Made by a program: the position numbers and the translations under genes. Of a stretch of 64,000 nucleotides of DNA, positions 17,079 through 27,034 are shown piece after piece; position 1 is the first letter of the stretch; each line of letters begins with the position of its first letter. The stretch comes from Paenibacillus pini JCM 16418 (GTDB taxonomy: Bacteria > Bacillota > Bacilli > Paenibacillales > Paenibacillaceae), in NCBI RefSeq assembly GCF_000576305.1, contig NZ_BAVZ01000009.1, positions 1 through 64,000 of the forward strand. Reading direction: 5' to 3'. The notes below the pieces were generated by a model, which had not been told where the DNA came from, did no database searches, and was given only the letters and a program-made list of their open reading frames with translations.

Positions 17079-18446
17079 ATGAAACCGCAGAATATTTATT
17101 CGATTAAGGATCTGAGCCGGTATATCCGGATGAAACTGGATTCGGATAATGTACTCTCCGATGTATGGATTCGTGGTGAAATCTCCAATTTCACACACCA
17201 TTCCAGTGGACATATGTATTTCACGTTAAAAGATGAAGCCAGTCGTATTAAGGCAATTATGTTTGCCTCTCACAATCAGAGGCTTCCCTTTGTGCCTAAA
17301 GAAGGCGCTAAAGTGATTGCTAGAGGTAATGTAACGGTCTATGAGCGAGATGGTCAATATCAATTTTACGCTACACAAATGCAGCCAGATGGCATTGGTA
17401 GTCTTTACCTTGCATACGAGCAGCTGAAGAAAAAGCTTGACGATGAAGGCTTGTTCTCGGCGGATCGGAAGCGGCGTATCCCTGCTTTTCCTCAAACGAT
17501 TGGTGTGATTACTTCACCAACCGGTGCAGCGGTACGTGATATCATCATCACGCTTGAGCGTAGGTATCCTCAAGCCCGAGTCATTCTCCATCCAGTCCTT
17601 GTACAAGGAGCTGGAGCAGCTCCCGCTATTGTGCGTGCTATAAACAATATGAACCGGATGGAAGAAGCTGACATACTTATTGTCGGTCGAGGTGGAGGGT
17701 CGCTTGAAGAGCTGTGGGCATTTAATGAAGAGTCAGTGGCAAGAGCCATACGATCTTCTGAGATTCCTGTTATTTCGGCTGTCGGTCATGAGACCGACTT
17801 TACGATTGCGGATTTTGCCGCTGATCTACGTGCGGCGACTCCAACTGCAGCTGCGGAGCTTGCTGTTCCCAATACTGCTGAATTAAAGGGCCAAATCAGG
17901 CAACAACAAAGGTTGCTACGGCAGTCATTACAACAACGCGTCCTAAGAAGCAGGCAGCGTTTGTCAGCTTTACAGCGTTCTTCCGTGCTAGTTCATCCGC
18001 GCCGCTATATGCTGCAACATGCGGAGCGACTAGATATGCTGAGGCAGCGTCTTACTGGCACGTTGCAGAATCGCTCGAAGCTGCAACGTGAACGTCAGGC
18101 ACGTATCCATCATGCTTTGATGAGATATAATCCTAAGGAGCAGATGATATCGGCGAGACAACGGACAGAAGTGAATAGAAAACAGCTCCTTCAGTCGATG
18201 CAAGCTATTATTAAAGATAATCAGTCTCGTATGAGAACCAGTATACGTCAGCTGGACGCACTGAGCCCACTCAAAGTAATGTCCCGTGGCTACAGCTTGG
18301 TTTATGATGAGCAGCAGGATCGTTTAATTAAATCACTTGGGGATGTACAGCTTGGTGATCAGATTCAAATAAAAGTAAGTGACGGGCAAATATCCGCCCA
18401 AGTATGGGCTAAGAAGGAGGATGCACAGAATCATGGCGAAGGATAA
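17079..18446 (+). CDS. xseA: Exodeoxyribonuclease VII large subunit
   Basis: Large subunit of exonuclease VII, which degrades single-stranded DNA from both ends. The protein has 455 residues with an N-terminal OB-fold (about 5-100), the catalytic domain (about 125-320) containing TSPTGAAVRDI and GRGGGSLEELWAFNEE, and a coiled-coil region rich in Gln and Arg (about 270-400). Its 3' end overlaps xseB, so the two subunits are translationally coupled. Confidence 0.96.
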   Translation: MKPQNIYSIKDLSRYIRMKLDSDNVLSDVWIRGEISNFTHHSSGHMYFTLKDEASRIKAIMFASHNQRLPFVPKEGAKVIARGNVTVYERDGQYQFYATQMQPDGIGSLYLAYEQLKKKLDDEGLFSADRKRRIPAFPQTIGVITSPTGAAVRDIIITLERRYPQARVILHPVLVQGAGAAPAIVRAINNMNRMEEADILIVGRGGGSLEELWAFNEESVARAIRSSEIPVISAVGHETDFTIADFAADLRAATPTAAAELAVPNTAELKGQIRQQQRLLRQSLQQRVLRSRQRLSALQRSSVLVHPRRYMLQHAERLDMLRQRLTGTLQNRSKLQRERQARIHHALMRYNPKEQMISARQRTEVNRKQLLQSMQAIIKDNQSRMRTSIRQLDALSPLKVMSRGYSLVYDEQQDRLIKSLGDVQLGDQIQIKVSDGQISAQVWAKKEDAQNHGEG

Positions 18447-18690
18447 AGAACTTAATTTTGAAGATGCAATGATTCAGCTTGAGGACATTGTAGGTGAGCT
18501 CGAGCATGGAGATGTTCCTCTTGAAAAAGCGATCGAATTATTTCAATCAGGCATGAAACTTTCTCAACTGTGCAGCCAAAAGCTTGAACAAGTGGAACGT
18601 CGGATCGAAATGATCGTAGAAGAAGATGGAGAGTTACGTAAGAAGCCTTTTGGTAACCAATTGGATTTGGACGGGAGTGACCTCGCTTGA
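18433..18690 (+). CDS. xseB: Exodeoxyribonuclease VII small subunit
   Basis: Small subunit of exonuclease VII, 85 residues of helical hairpin. The motif LNFEDAMIQLEDIVGELEHGDVPLEKAIELF is typical. Start chosen is ATG 18433, 12 bases after AAGGAGG; an ATG at 18421 directly abuts that site. It overlaps xseA by 14 bases and ispA by 4 (TTGA). Confidence 0.94.
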   Translation: MAKDKELNFEDAMIQLEDIVGELEHGDVPLEKAIELFQSGMKLSQLCSQKLEQVERRIEMIVEEDGELRKKPFGNQLDLDGSDLA

Positions 18691-19592
18691 GTAATCGGCT
18701 CCCCTTTCCGAAGTATATGTCACTAATGTCTGATCAAGTGACAAGTCATTTGGCAGATTTGATGCCTTCGGAATGGCTAGTACCTACTTCGCTATCTGAA
18801 TCTATGAATTATTCACTAATGGCGGGCGGGAAGAGGCTACGTCCATTACTTGTATTGTCCGCATGCGAATCACTGGGCGGTAATCAAGAGGCAGCTCTTG
18901 AAGCCGCATGCGCTGTTGAGATGGTACATACGTATTCGCTGATCCATGATGATTTACCAGCTATGGATAATGATGACTATCGTCGCGGAAAGCTGACGAA
19001 TCATAAAGTTTATGGAGAAGCGACTGCAATTCTTGCAGGGGATGCTCTTTTGACCCATGCCTTTTATAACATTTCACAAATGCATCGTAAGTATGGGGTG
19101 AATGCAGAATCAGTGCTTTCGATCATTGAGGAATTATCCGAAATGGCGGGACCTCGCGGTATGGTTGGTGGGCAGATTGCTGATATGGAGGGAGAGCAGG
19201 GTTTAACAGACTTAGCTCATCTCCAATATATCCATATTCACAAAACTAGTGATCTTATTGTCTTCTCACTTCTCGCGGGGGGACGTATTGCTGGTGCGAA
19301 CGAGTACCAGCTTCAAGCTTTACGTACATTTGGCCTTAAAATTGGGCTTGCTTTTCAAATTCAAGATGACATCTTAGATCTGATTGGTGATGAAAATAAA
19401 CTTGGTAAGAAAACACAGAGTGATGTGGAACAACAAAAAGTGACTTACCCTTATTTTATCGGACTAGATGCCTCCCGTACTGAAGTGGAGAAGTTAACTC
19501 GTGAAGGTAAGGAAGCCTTGCTGAGTGCAGATTTGAATGATCCTAGCCGATTATTAGAAATTGCAGATTATTTACTAAACAGGGACCATTAG
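18687..19592 (+). CDS. ispA: Farnesyl diphosphate synthase (polyprenyl synthase)
   Basis: Condenses isopentenyl diphosphate with allylic diphosphates to farnesyl diphosphate for undecaprenyl phosphate and quinones. The 301 residues show the first Asp-rich motif HDDLPAMDNDD (about 91-101), the second IQDDILDLIGD (about 227-237) and GGKRLRPLL (about 47-55). It starts at TTG 18687, overlapping the xseB stop. Clustering with dxs, the entry enzyme of the MEP pathway, is as in B. subtilis. Confidence 0.95.
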   Translation: MSNRLPFPKYMSLMSDQVTSHLADLMPSEWLVPTSLSESMNYSLMAGGKRLRPLLVLSACESLGGNQEAALEAACAVEMVHTYSLIHDDLPAMDNDDYRRGKLTNHKVYGEATAILAGDALLTHAFYNISQMHRKYGVNAESVLSIIEELSEMAGPRGMVGGQIADMEGEQGLTDLAHLQYIHIHKTSDLIVFSLLAGGRIAGANEYQLQALRTFGLKIGLAFQIQDDILDLIGDENKLGKKTQSDVEQQKVTYPYFIGLDASRTEVEKLTREGKEALLSADLNDPSRLLEIADYLLNRDH

Positions 19593-19708
19593 TAAGCGTT
19601 CTTAGGAAAGCTAAATGATTTGTGATATAATGGCGAAAAGAATCGAAGCATATAATAGATAAATGATGATTCATAAATAATAAATTGAAGGAAAGCGGGG
19701 AGATTGAC

Positions 19709-21615
19709 GTGCTGCTTCCACAAATTAAACAGCCAGGACAATTGAAATCACTATCGGTTGAAGAACTCTCTTCTGTGGCGGCCGAAATCCGCCAATTCTT
19801 GATTGAGAAACTATCTGTTACTGGTGGGCATCTTGCATCAAACTTGGGAGTAGTTGAACTCACGCTAGCCATGCATTACTGCTATAACAGCCCAGAAGAT
19901 AAATTTATATTTGACGTAGGTCACCAAGCATATGTTCATAAAATACTTACTGGCCGAATGGATCGGTTCGATTCATTACGTAAAGCTAACGGTCTGTGTG
20001 GTTTTGTGAAGCGCAATGAAAGCGATCATGATGTTTGGGAAGCTGGACATAGTAGTACTTCGTTATCGGCAGCAATGGGCATGGCTTTGGCTCGCGATTT
20101 GAAGGGTGAGCATAACAAAGTTATTGCATGATTGGCGATGGAGCTCTAACAGGCGGAATGGCTTTTGAAGCATTAAATCATATCGGTCATGAACAGAAAG
20201 ACCTAATGGTCATTCTTAACGATAATGAAATGTCCATTGCACCTAATGTAGGAGCTATGCATAATTACTTAAGCAAAATCCGCTCAGATCGGTACTATTT
20301 ACGTGCCAAAGACGAAGTGGAAATGCTATTGAAGAAAATTCCAGCTATCGGAGGCAAGCTTGCGAAGACCGCGGAGCGCGTAAAAGATAGTTTGAAATAC
20401 ATGATGGTACCAGGTGTGTTATTCGAGGAACTTGGTCTGACTTATCTGGGGCCTGTAGATGGCCATGATATGCACAAGCTGATCGAAACCTTTAAACAGG
20501 CCGACAACGTTCGTGGACCTGTATTTGTCCATGTATTAACTACTAAAGGTAAAGGCTATAAGCCTGCAGAAGCAGATTCTTATAAATGGCATGGCATTTC
20601 TCCATATAAAATTGAATCGGGTCAAGTTTTAAAATCGGTCGGTAATCCAATGTACACAGATGTGTTTGCTAAAACCCTAATTGAACTTGGTGAACAGGAT
20701 AAGCGACTTGTTGCAGTTACGCCTGCTATGCCAAGTGGTTCTGGTTTAATTCCTTTCAGCGAGCGATTTCCTGACCGGATGATTGATGTAGGTATTGCTG
20801 AGCAACATGCTGCAACCATGTGTGCAGCACTAGCTATGGAAGGGATGAAGCCGGTATTTGCGGTATATTCCACTTTTATGCAGCGCGCTTATGATCAAAT
20901 TGTGCATGATATTTGCAGACATAATGCGAATGTTATGTTTGCGATTGACCGGGCTGGATTTGTTGGTGCTGATGGCGAAACCCATCAGGGTGTATTTGAT
21001 GTAGCGTTTATGCGTCATATCCCGAATATGGTGATGATGATGCCGAAGGACGAGAATGAGCTAAGACACATGATGAAAACAGCGTTAGAGTATAACGATG
21101 GTCCTATTGCTTACCGTTATCCAAGGGTTAACGGTCTTGGAGTTACGCTTGACGAGACATTGATACCTATACCAATTGGTAAATGGGAGACAGTTCGTGA
21201 AGGTGAAGGCTATGCTGTACTCGCGGCTGGACCTATGGTTCAGGTTGCACTTGAAGCAGCTGAAATCCTTAAGCGTGAAGGCGTGCAGCTTCGTGTTATT
21301 AATGCGAGATTCTTTAAACCATTGGATCATGAAATGCTGCTCGAACTCGCGAATAGCCATACGAATATGATCGTATTGGAAGAAGCGAGCGAAGCAGGAA
21401 GCTTGGGTTCTGCAATATTGGAATTTTATGCGGAGAATCGCATTTTTGATACTAGGGTGTCGCTCATGGGGGTTCCAGATCGATTTATCGAGCACGGAAG
21501 TGTGAAGGAACAACGTGAAGAGACAGGATTAACAGCTGAAGCAGTATGTACGGAGATGAAGCAGTTCATGTCCAACCATCCATATGGCATTGGCAAAACA
21601 GGATTCTCATCCTAA
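19709..21615 (+). pseudogene. dxs: 1-deoxy-D-xylulose-5-phosphate synthase, apparent one-base frameshift
   Basis: Thiamine-diphosphate enzyme that joins pyruvate and glyceraldehyde 3-phosphate, the first step of the MEP isoprenoid pathway. The reading frame is split. The first part (GTG 19709, with GGGGAG upstream, to TGA 20129-20131) ends at NKVIA. The second continues from 20128 with IGDGALTGG, the ThDP-binding motif. A missing G (GCA-GTG-ATT read as GCA-TGA-TT) explains the break; with it restored the protein is about 635 residues, normal for Dxs. Everything else, including transketolase-like and C-terminal domains, is intact. The gene is expected to be needed here, so a sequencing error is plausible. 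A real split with ATGA coupling is less likely, as no good ribosome site precedes 20128. Confidence 0.85.
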
Positions 21616-21641
21616 ATGTTAAGGCAGATCAGGAGATCACA

Positions 21642-22505
21642 ATGAATGTACCGAAAGAACGGATTGACATCTTGCTTGTAGAGCAAGGATTTTACGATAG
21701 CCGTGAAAAGGCAAAGGCTTCCATTATGGCTGGGCTTGTGTATGCCGCTGGAGACCGTATCGAGAAAGCAGGAATGAAAATTCCGCGCGATTCTGAACTC
21801 AAAGTGAAGGGTTCGATTCACCCTTATGTCAGCAGAGGCGGCTTGAAGCTGGAGAAGGCATTAAAAACCTTTGGCATCCAGATGACGGATCGAACCATGC
21901 TTGACATTGGGTCTTCTACTGGAGGATTTACGGATTGCGCACTTCAGAATGGCGCATCATACGTTTATGCGATTGATGTTGGTTATAACCAGCTTGATTG
22001 GTCGCTGCGTAATGATGAGCGTGTGAATGTGATGGAAAGAACAAATTTTCGTTATATGACACCGGATGATTTGAAGGGACCTACACCTAATTTTGCAAGT
22101 ATTGACGTTTCGTTTATTTCTCTTCGAATTATTTTGCCACCACTTAAGGCTTTGCTTCAGAGACCTGCAGATATCGCCGCACTTATCAAGCCACAATTTG
22201 AGGCTGGGCGAGAGAAGGTTGGTAAGTCAGGCGTGGTGCGTGATCCGGCTGTTCATAAGGAAGTCTTACAGCATGTGCTGTCTTTTGCTCAAGAGCAGGG
22301 ATTTCAATTGCAGGACTTAACTTTTTCCCCAATTACGGGCGGCGAAGGTAATATTGAATTTCTTGTCCATTGGCGGTTAATGCCGGAGAATGATGTGATG
22401 GAAGACACAACGGATACAACAAAAGATTCTGAATCATTAGAATCCATAATCAAAGAGGTAGTTAATCAGGCTACTCAGACCTTTACAGGAAACTCATCTA
22501 AGTGA
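21642..22505 (+). CDS. tlyA: TlyA family rRNA methyltransferase (S4 + FtsJ domains)
   Basis: A 287-residue TlyA/YqxC-type protein: an N-terminal S4 RNA-binding domain (about 5-65), then a Rossmann methyltransferase domain (about 70-250) with the SAM motif DIGSSTGGFTDC. Family members 2'-O-methylate rRNA; some are called haemolysins from early work. Start chosen is ATG 21642 with AGGAG at 21630. The last 32 residues are Thr/Glu/Asp-rich. It lies between dxs and argR as in B. subtilis (yqxC). Confidence 0.9.
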   Translation: MNVPKERIDILLVEQGFYDSREKAKASIMAGLVYAAGDRIEKAGMKIPRDSELKVKGSIHPYVSRGGLKLEKALKTFGIQMTDRTMLDIGSSTGGFTDCALQNGASYVYAIDVGYNQLDWSLRNDERVNVMERTNFRYMTPDDLKGPTPNFASIDVSFISLRIILPPLKALLQRPADIAALIKPQFEAGREKVGKSGVVRDPAVHKEVLQHVLSFAQEQGFQLQDLTFSPITGGEGNIEFLVHWRLMPENDVMEDTTDTTKDSESLESIIKEVVNQATQTFTGNSSK

Positions 22506-22520
22506 TGAGTTTCTTTTAAT
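22489..22520 (+). terminator. Terminator overlapping the end of tlyA
   Basis: A 10-bp perfect stem GAAACTCATC/GATGAGTTTC with a five-base loop, followed by TTTTAATT. The left arm is inside the tlyA coding end. Confidence 0.7.
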
Positions 22521-22652
22521 TCAGAACTGACTGTGTATAAATGAACCATTTCATCGTTTATATTTGATGAGAACGTTTGTTTGGATTATAATGGTGTTAA
22601 AAAAAGGATTTTTTTCATGATCTCTCGAATAGGTTCACGAGAGGTGATGGGA

Positions 22653-23144
22653 ATGAAGGGACATTCTGACGAGCTTCTTATGCTCTTGATCGGGTTGCTC
22701 ATTGTTGTATTGATTGTTTTCAAACTTAAAAGCTGGATGTTTAATACACAATCGCGGTTACCTAAGAGTGTACCTTTGAATGATTGGATTCCCGAGCATC
22801 CGGCATTGGATCTACTGGAAAAAGTCGGGTATGAGGTAATGGGTGGTCGAATTAAAATCCCTTTGTATTTTGAAGTTAACCAGCAGCAGGAATATCACAG
22901 CCGGTTATTTATTGATTATGTAGTTAAAGATCGTAAAGATATATACTACTTGGTGAAAATATCCCGTAAACGGCTTCCGATGGATTGGACGGGTAGTGGA
23001 ATCAGAGATCAGCTGCTTCCTTATTTTTTGCTTTATCCAGAGTGTGGTGGTCTAATTTATATAGATATGGAATTAGGTAAGAACGGAATACGACGCATCC
23101 ATTTTGATTGGGATGAAGAGGAATGGATTGGATATGATGATTAA
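22653..23144 (+). CDS. Conserved membrane-anchored protein of unknown function
   Basis: A 163-residue protein I do not recognise. One N-terminal membrane helix (about 9-27) precedes a soluble domain of mixed alpha/beta character with many aromatic and charged residues (for example LPYFLLYPECGGLIYIDME). Start chosen is ATG 22653, eight bases after GAGAGG; upstream in-frame starts lack a site. It sits alone between tlyA and argR, where B. subtilis has no such gene. The soluble part faintly recalls nuclease-like folds with a YYLVKISRK strand, but this is not enough to name it. Confidence 0.7.
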   Translation: MKGHSDELLMLLIGLLIVVLIVFKLKSWMFNTQSRLPKSVPLNDWIPEHPALDLLEKVGYEVMGGRIKIPLYFEVNQQQEYHSRLFIDYVVKDRKDIYYLVKISRKRLPMDWTGSGIRDQLLPYFLLYPECGGLIYIDMELGKNGIRRIHFDWDEEEWIGYDD

Positions 23145-23171
23145 ATATACATGTAATTACAGGAGGCCTTT

Positions 23172-23621
23172 ATGAAAGGACAACGACATATTAAAATCAG
23201 AGAAATAATCACACATGGAGAAATTGAAACGCAGGATGACTTGGTGGAAGCGTTAAGACAAGCAGGCTTTCAAGTAACCCAGGCTACCGTGTCACGTGAT
23301 ATTAAAGAACTGTTACTGATTAAGGTACCTATGGATGATGGGAGATATAAATATTCACTTCCTACAGAACAACGCTATAATCCAATCCAGAAATTAAAAC
23401 GTGCGCTTATTGATAACTTTGTTCACATTGATTACACCAATAATTTGGTTGTCATGAAATGCTTACCAGGGACAGCCAATGCAGTTGCGGTCTTGCTTGA
23501 TAACATGGAATGGAATCAGATTATGGGTACGATTTGCGGCGATGACACGATTCTAATGATTTGCAGAACCAATGAGGATAGCGAAAGCTTAGTCAAGCAA
23601 GTCATGGCATTCATTTCGTAA
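23172..23621 (+). CDS. argR: Arginine repressor ArgR/AhrC
   Basis: Hexameric arginine-responsive regulator of arginine synthesis and breakdown. The 149 residues comprise a winged helix-turn-helix domain (about 1-68, with [17 protein letters not shown]) and a C-terminal oligomerisation and arginine-binding domain (about 80-149, with [11 protein letters not shown] and [14 protein letters not shown]). AGGAGGCC precedes ATG 23172. The position before recN is conserved in Bacilli. Confidence 0.95.
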   Translation: MKGQRHIKIREIITHGEIETQDDLVEALRQAGFQVTQATVSRDIKELLLIKVPMDDGRYKYSLPTEQRYNPIQKLKRALIDNFVHIDYTNNLVVMKCLPGTANAVAVLLDNMEWNQIMGTICGDDTILMICRTNEDSESLVKQVMAFIS

Positions 23622-23664
23622 TACCTAATCTAAGCATTGAATTTAGGCGGAGGTGGGCTATTCT

Positions 23665-25401
23665 GTGTTACAAACATTAAGTATCCGGAATTTAGCGGTT
23701 GTTGAAAGCGTAGATGTACACTTTTACCCTGGCTTTCATGTTCTTACTGGTGAGACGGGTGCGGGTAAATCGATTATTATAGATGCTCTTGGTTTGGTCG
23801 CTGGGGGTAGGGGATCTGCTGATTTGATTCGTTATGGCTGTGATAAAGCGGAGATTGAGGCTCTTTTCGAGCTTCAATTAAGCCATCCTGTTTGGGCTGC
23901 CCTTGAAAATATAGGCGTTTCAGCGAATGATGAAGAGCATTTGGTCATTAGAAGAGAACTAACCGCACAAGGGAAAAGTACTTCCCGAATTAACGGTCAG
24001 CTCGTTAATTTGAGCATGTTGCGTGAGATTGGTGACTTGCTGGTGAACATACATGGACAACATGAACACCAAAGCCTTTTGCGCCCAGATCGACATTTGC
24101 ATCTACTCGATACATACGGTGAAGCCGTGATTGGTCCGATCAAGAAGGCTTATCAAGAGCAATACAGTGCTTTTGTGAAGGTGGAGAAAGAACTAAGGGA
24201 GTTGCAGGATTCCAGTAAAAAAGCTTATCAAATGCTCGATTTATACCGTTTTCAATTAGAAGAAATTTCAGCAGCATCATTAAAATCGGGTGAGGATGAA
24301 TGGCTTTCGGAAGAAAGGGTCAAGCTATCCCATAGTGAGAAAATGATGGATTCTGTGTCAGATTCATACGATATACTATACGGCAACCAGGGGCTAGGAG
24401 CTGTAAGCTCAGCCGTTTCACGTCTCCAAGATGTCGTCAAGTATGATGAAAAAGGCTTAAAGCCTGTGCTCGAACAGTTACAGTCTGCTTATTATCAGCT
24501 TGAAGATGCAGCATTTCAGCTAAGGGATTATAGAGACCAAGTGGAGTTCAATCCTGAGCGGCTTCAAGAAGTAGAAGAACGTCTAGATCTCATTGCGACA
24601 CTGCGCCGTAAATATGGTGAGAGTGTGGATCAGATCATGTCTTATTACGATAGTATTCTTAAAGAAAGTAGTGTCCTCGAAAATAAAGATGAGCGTCTTG
24701 AACAGCTTTTACAGCAACGGGATGGTATGTTGCAGGGATTATCGGTAGCTGCGATCGCGCTAAGTGAAGTTAGAAAGAAATGTGCTGGAGATTTAGCTTC
24801 ACAGGTGGAAAGTGAACTGAAGGATCTCCATATGGAACGTACGTCGCTTGAGGTTCGTCTGGAGCTGCTTGAGGATGCCAGAGGCTTCGAAATTGGTGGA
24901 CATAAGGTGAGGCTCACGAAGCAGGGTATGGATAATGCTGAGTTTATGATATCGCCGAATCCAGGTGAGCCGTTGCGGCCGCTTAGTAAGATTGCTTCTG
25001 GTGGCGAATTGTCCAGAATGATGCTAGCCATCAAAAGTATTTTTGCACGGCATGATCGGATTCCTGTACTTATCTTTGATGAAGTGGATACAGGTGTGAG
25101 TGGTAGAGCTGCGCAATCTATAGCTGAGAAACTCTATAAATTGTCTTCAAGCTGTCAAGTGTTCTCCATCACTCATTTACCGCAGGTTGCATGTATGGCA
25201 GACCATCAGTATTTAATTGAGAAGAACATTGAAGAGGGACGTACCATGACTCGCGTAGAGTCGTTAAATCATCAAGGCCGCACGGAAGAATTGGCTCGAA
25301 TGTTAGGCGGGGTTGAAATCACCGATAAAACCCTCCATCATGCCCAAGATATGCTGAAGTTGGCTGAAGAGCGAAAGGCTGTCAAATCCGCGCCAGCGTA
25401 A
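23665..25401 (+). CDS. recN: DNA repair protein RecN
   Basis: SMC-like ATPase that gathers at double-strand breaks. It is 578 residues long: Walker A GETGAGKSIIID (about 29-40), a coiled-coil middle (about 150-380), ABC signature SGGELSRMMLA and Walker B PVLIFDEVDTGVSG near residue 470, then the ITHLPQVACMADH switch. Start chosen is GTG 23665, nine bases after GGCGGAGG; GTG 23653 is inside that site. Confidence 0.95.
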   Translation: MLQTLSIRNLAVVESVDVHFYPGFHVLTGETGAGKSIIIDALGLVAGGRGSADLIRYGCDKAEIEALFELQLSHPVWAALENIGVSANDEEHLVIRRELTAQGKSTSRINGQLVNLSMLREIGDLLVNIHGQHEHQSLLRPDRHLHLLDTYGEAVIGPIKKAYQEQYSAFVKVEKELRELQDSSKKAYQMLDLYRFQLEEISAASLKSGEDEWLSEERVKLSHSEKMMDSVSDSYDILYGNQGLGAVSSAVSRLQDVVKYDEKGLKPVLEQLQSAYYQLEDAAFQLRDYRDQVEFNPERLQEVEERLDLIATLRRKYGESVDQIMSYYDSILKESSVLENKDERLEQLLQQRDGMLQGLSVAAIALSEVRKKCAGDLASQVESELKDLHMERTSLEVRLELLEDARGFEIGGHKVRLTKQGMDNAEFMISPNPGEPLRPLSKIASGGELSRMMLAIKSIFARHDRIPVLIFDEVDTGVSGRAAQSIAEKLYKLSSSCQVFSITHLPQVACMADHQYLIEKNIEEGRTMTRVESLNHQGRTEELARMLGGVEITDKTLHHAQDMLKLAEERKAVKSAPA

Positions 25402-25501
25402 TGATTGACAGTTATAAAAGGCTGGGGGCAAGGTAATCTTATAGGTACGCAATTGGCGACCACCTTTCGTCAAGCGAAACACAAAGGGAGCGTGACAGCC
25501 A

Positions 25502-26839
25502 TTGAACTCCAGCCTCAGGAATAAAATGCTCGCTTTTACTACGGTCTTTTTATTATGTTTCCTTGGTACTACCGTCCCTGTCCAGAGTTATGCTGCTTTA
25601 CCTAATGAACTTCGTCTGTTCTCAGGTGAAACAAACAAGTTGGAGCTTGCGATGCCTGTATATGCTCAAGCGTCTGTTGATCGGCCGGATGTATTGCAAC
25701 TAAATCATAATTCAGCACAAACCACTTCTCATGTCTCTCCAGCTCATCCTCTTCAACTGCACCCCCGGCAAAGTGGTGTAGCGAAAGTGACATTGAAATT
25801 ATTCGGTGCGATCCCGATTAAAACAGTGCAAATCCAAGTTGTACCCGGACTTAAGGTTATTCCAGGCGGACAGACTATTGGTGTTAAAGTTAAATCAGCC
25901 GGAATATTAGTTGTAGGACATCACTTGGTGAACATTAATCAACAAACACGAATATCTCCTGGGGAAAATGCTGGAATTCAATTGGGCGACTTAATGACCC
26001 ATATGAATGCTGTCCCATTGCAAGATGTGAGCAAGGTGGCTCAGATTGTTGAAGAAGCAGGTAAAGGAAAGCAAAATTTAGAAATTACGTTTAAACGCGG
26101 CGACAAAGTGATGACTACCAAGTTATCACCTGCATACGACGCTGAGGATCGTGTTTGGAGGCTTGGTTTGTATATACGTGATTCTGCAGCAGGGGTCGGC
26201 ACATTGACCTTCTACGCACCAGACCAAGGCGTATATGGAGCATTAGGACATGTGATCACAGATATGAACACGCAAACGCCCATAGTTGTGGGAAGCGGAG
26301 AAGTTCTGCAATCGAACGTTACTTCAATATCTAAAAGTTCTGAGGGCGAACCAGGTGAGAAAAGAGCAAGCTTCATAAGAGAAAGTAAAATCTTAGGAAA
26401 TATTGAGCGCAATACTCATTTCGGTATATTTGGGAAAATGAACAAGAATCCGGATCACAGCTTGTATAGTGAAGGAATACCTGTTGCTTTTGCCAGTGAA
26501 GTGAAGGAAGGACCTGCTGAAATTTTGACCGTTGTCGATGGGCAGCAGGTTGAGCGCTTTAAAGTCAATATCGTTCATGTAGCTAAACAAGATGAACCCG
26601 CTACCAAAGGATTAGTTATTCGCATAACCGACCCCAAACTGATCGAGAAAACTGGGGGGATTGTACAAGGGATGAGCGGAAGCCCCATTGTTCAGAACGG
26701 CAAGTTAATCGGGGCTGTAACTCATGTGTTTGTAAACGATCCTAAATCAGGGTATGGATGTTTTATCGAATGGATGCTTCAAGATTCAGGCGTTATGCCG
26801 CAAGCGAACAGGGAACAACAAAATCTTAAGGCTAGTTAA
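25502..26839 (+). CDS. spoIVB: SpoIV B serine peptidase (PDZ, S55 family)
   Basis: A forespore-secreted serine peptidase that triggers sigma-K activation by cleaving SpoIVFA. It has 445 residues: an N-terminal signal/anchor (about 9-30), a PDZ domain (about 130-205) and a SpoIVB peptidase domain (about 225-435). The catalytic region GMSGSP (about 390-395) and the His of YGALGHVITD are present. It starts at TTG 25502, eleven bases after GGGAG. It lies between recN and spo0A, exactly as in B. subtilis, and ends in a terminator. Confidence 0.95.
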   Translation: MNSSLRNKMLAFTTVFLLCFLGTTVPVQSYAALPNELRLFSGETNKLELAMPVYAQASVDRPDVLQLNHNSAQTTSHVSPAHPLQLHPRQSGVAKVTLKLFGAIPIKTVQIQVVPGLKVIPGGQTIGVKVKSAGILVVGHHLVNINQQTRISPGENAGIQLGDLMTHMNAVPLQDVSKVAQIVEEAGKGKQNLEITFKRGDKVMTTKLSPAYDAEDRVWRLGLYIRDSAAGVGTLTFYAPDQGVYGALGHVITDMNTQTPIVVGSGEVLQSNVTSISKSSEGEPGEKRASFIRESKILGNIERNTHFGIFGKMNKNPDHSLYSEGIPVAFASEVKEGPAEILTVVDGQQVERFKVNIVHVAKQDEPATKGLVIRITDPKLIEKTGGIVQGMSGSPIVQNGKLIGAVTHVFVNDPKSGYGCFIEWMLQDSGVMPQANREQQNLKAS

Positions 26840-26856
26840 ACGCCTTAAGATTTTTT
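26821..26856 (+). terminator. Terminator after spoIVB
   Basis: A 12-bp perfect stem AAATCTTAAGGC/GCCTTAAGATTT with a nine-base loop and a T-run. The left arm overlaps the last spoIVB codons. Confidence 0.85.
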
Positions 26857-26940
26857 GTCGTATTTAAACGAATAAAAACGAACGATGTATAAAATAAATA
26901 ATTATAAATCAATATTACAAAAAAATAAACAAAAATAATT

Positions 26941-26974
26941 TTCGACAGAAGGAATTCAAAGTCCGATGTCGAAA
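26941..26974 (+). promoter_or_regulatory. Sigma-H promoter with two 0A boxes before spo0A
   Basis: GAAGGAATT (26948-26956) matches the sigma-H -35 (RnAGGAwWW) fully, and GTCGAAA (26968-26974) matches the -10 (RnnGAAT) at six of seven with an 11-bp spacer. A reverse 0A box TTCGACA (26941-26947) flanks the -35. A direct 0A box TGTCGAA (26967-26973) overlaps the -10. This supports phosphorelay-controlled autoregulation of spo0A. Confidence 0.75.
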
Positions 26975-27034
26975 ACTATTCTTTGCACAAATAAAATGAA
27001 AATTAACGAAGAGATTCTAAGGAGGAAGTAGCCA

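Noticed and set aside
20110..20140. Programmed frameshift in dxs
   Set aside because: No slippery heptamer, no downstream pseudoknot evident and no strong internal ribosome site; a deletion or error explains it better.
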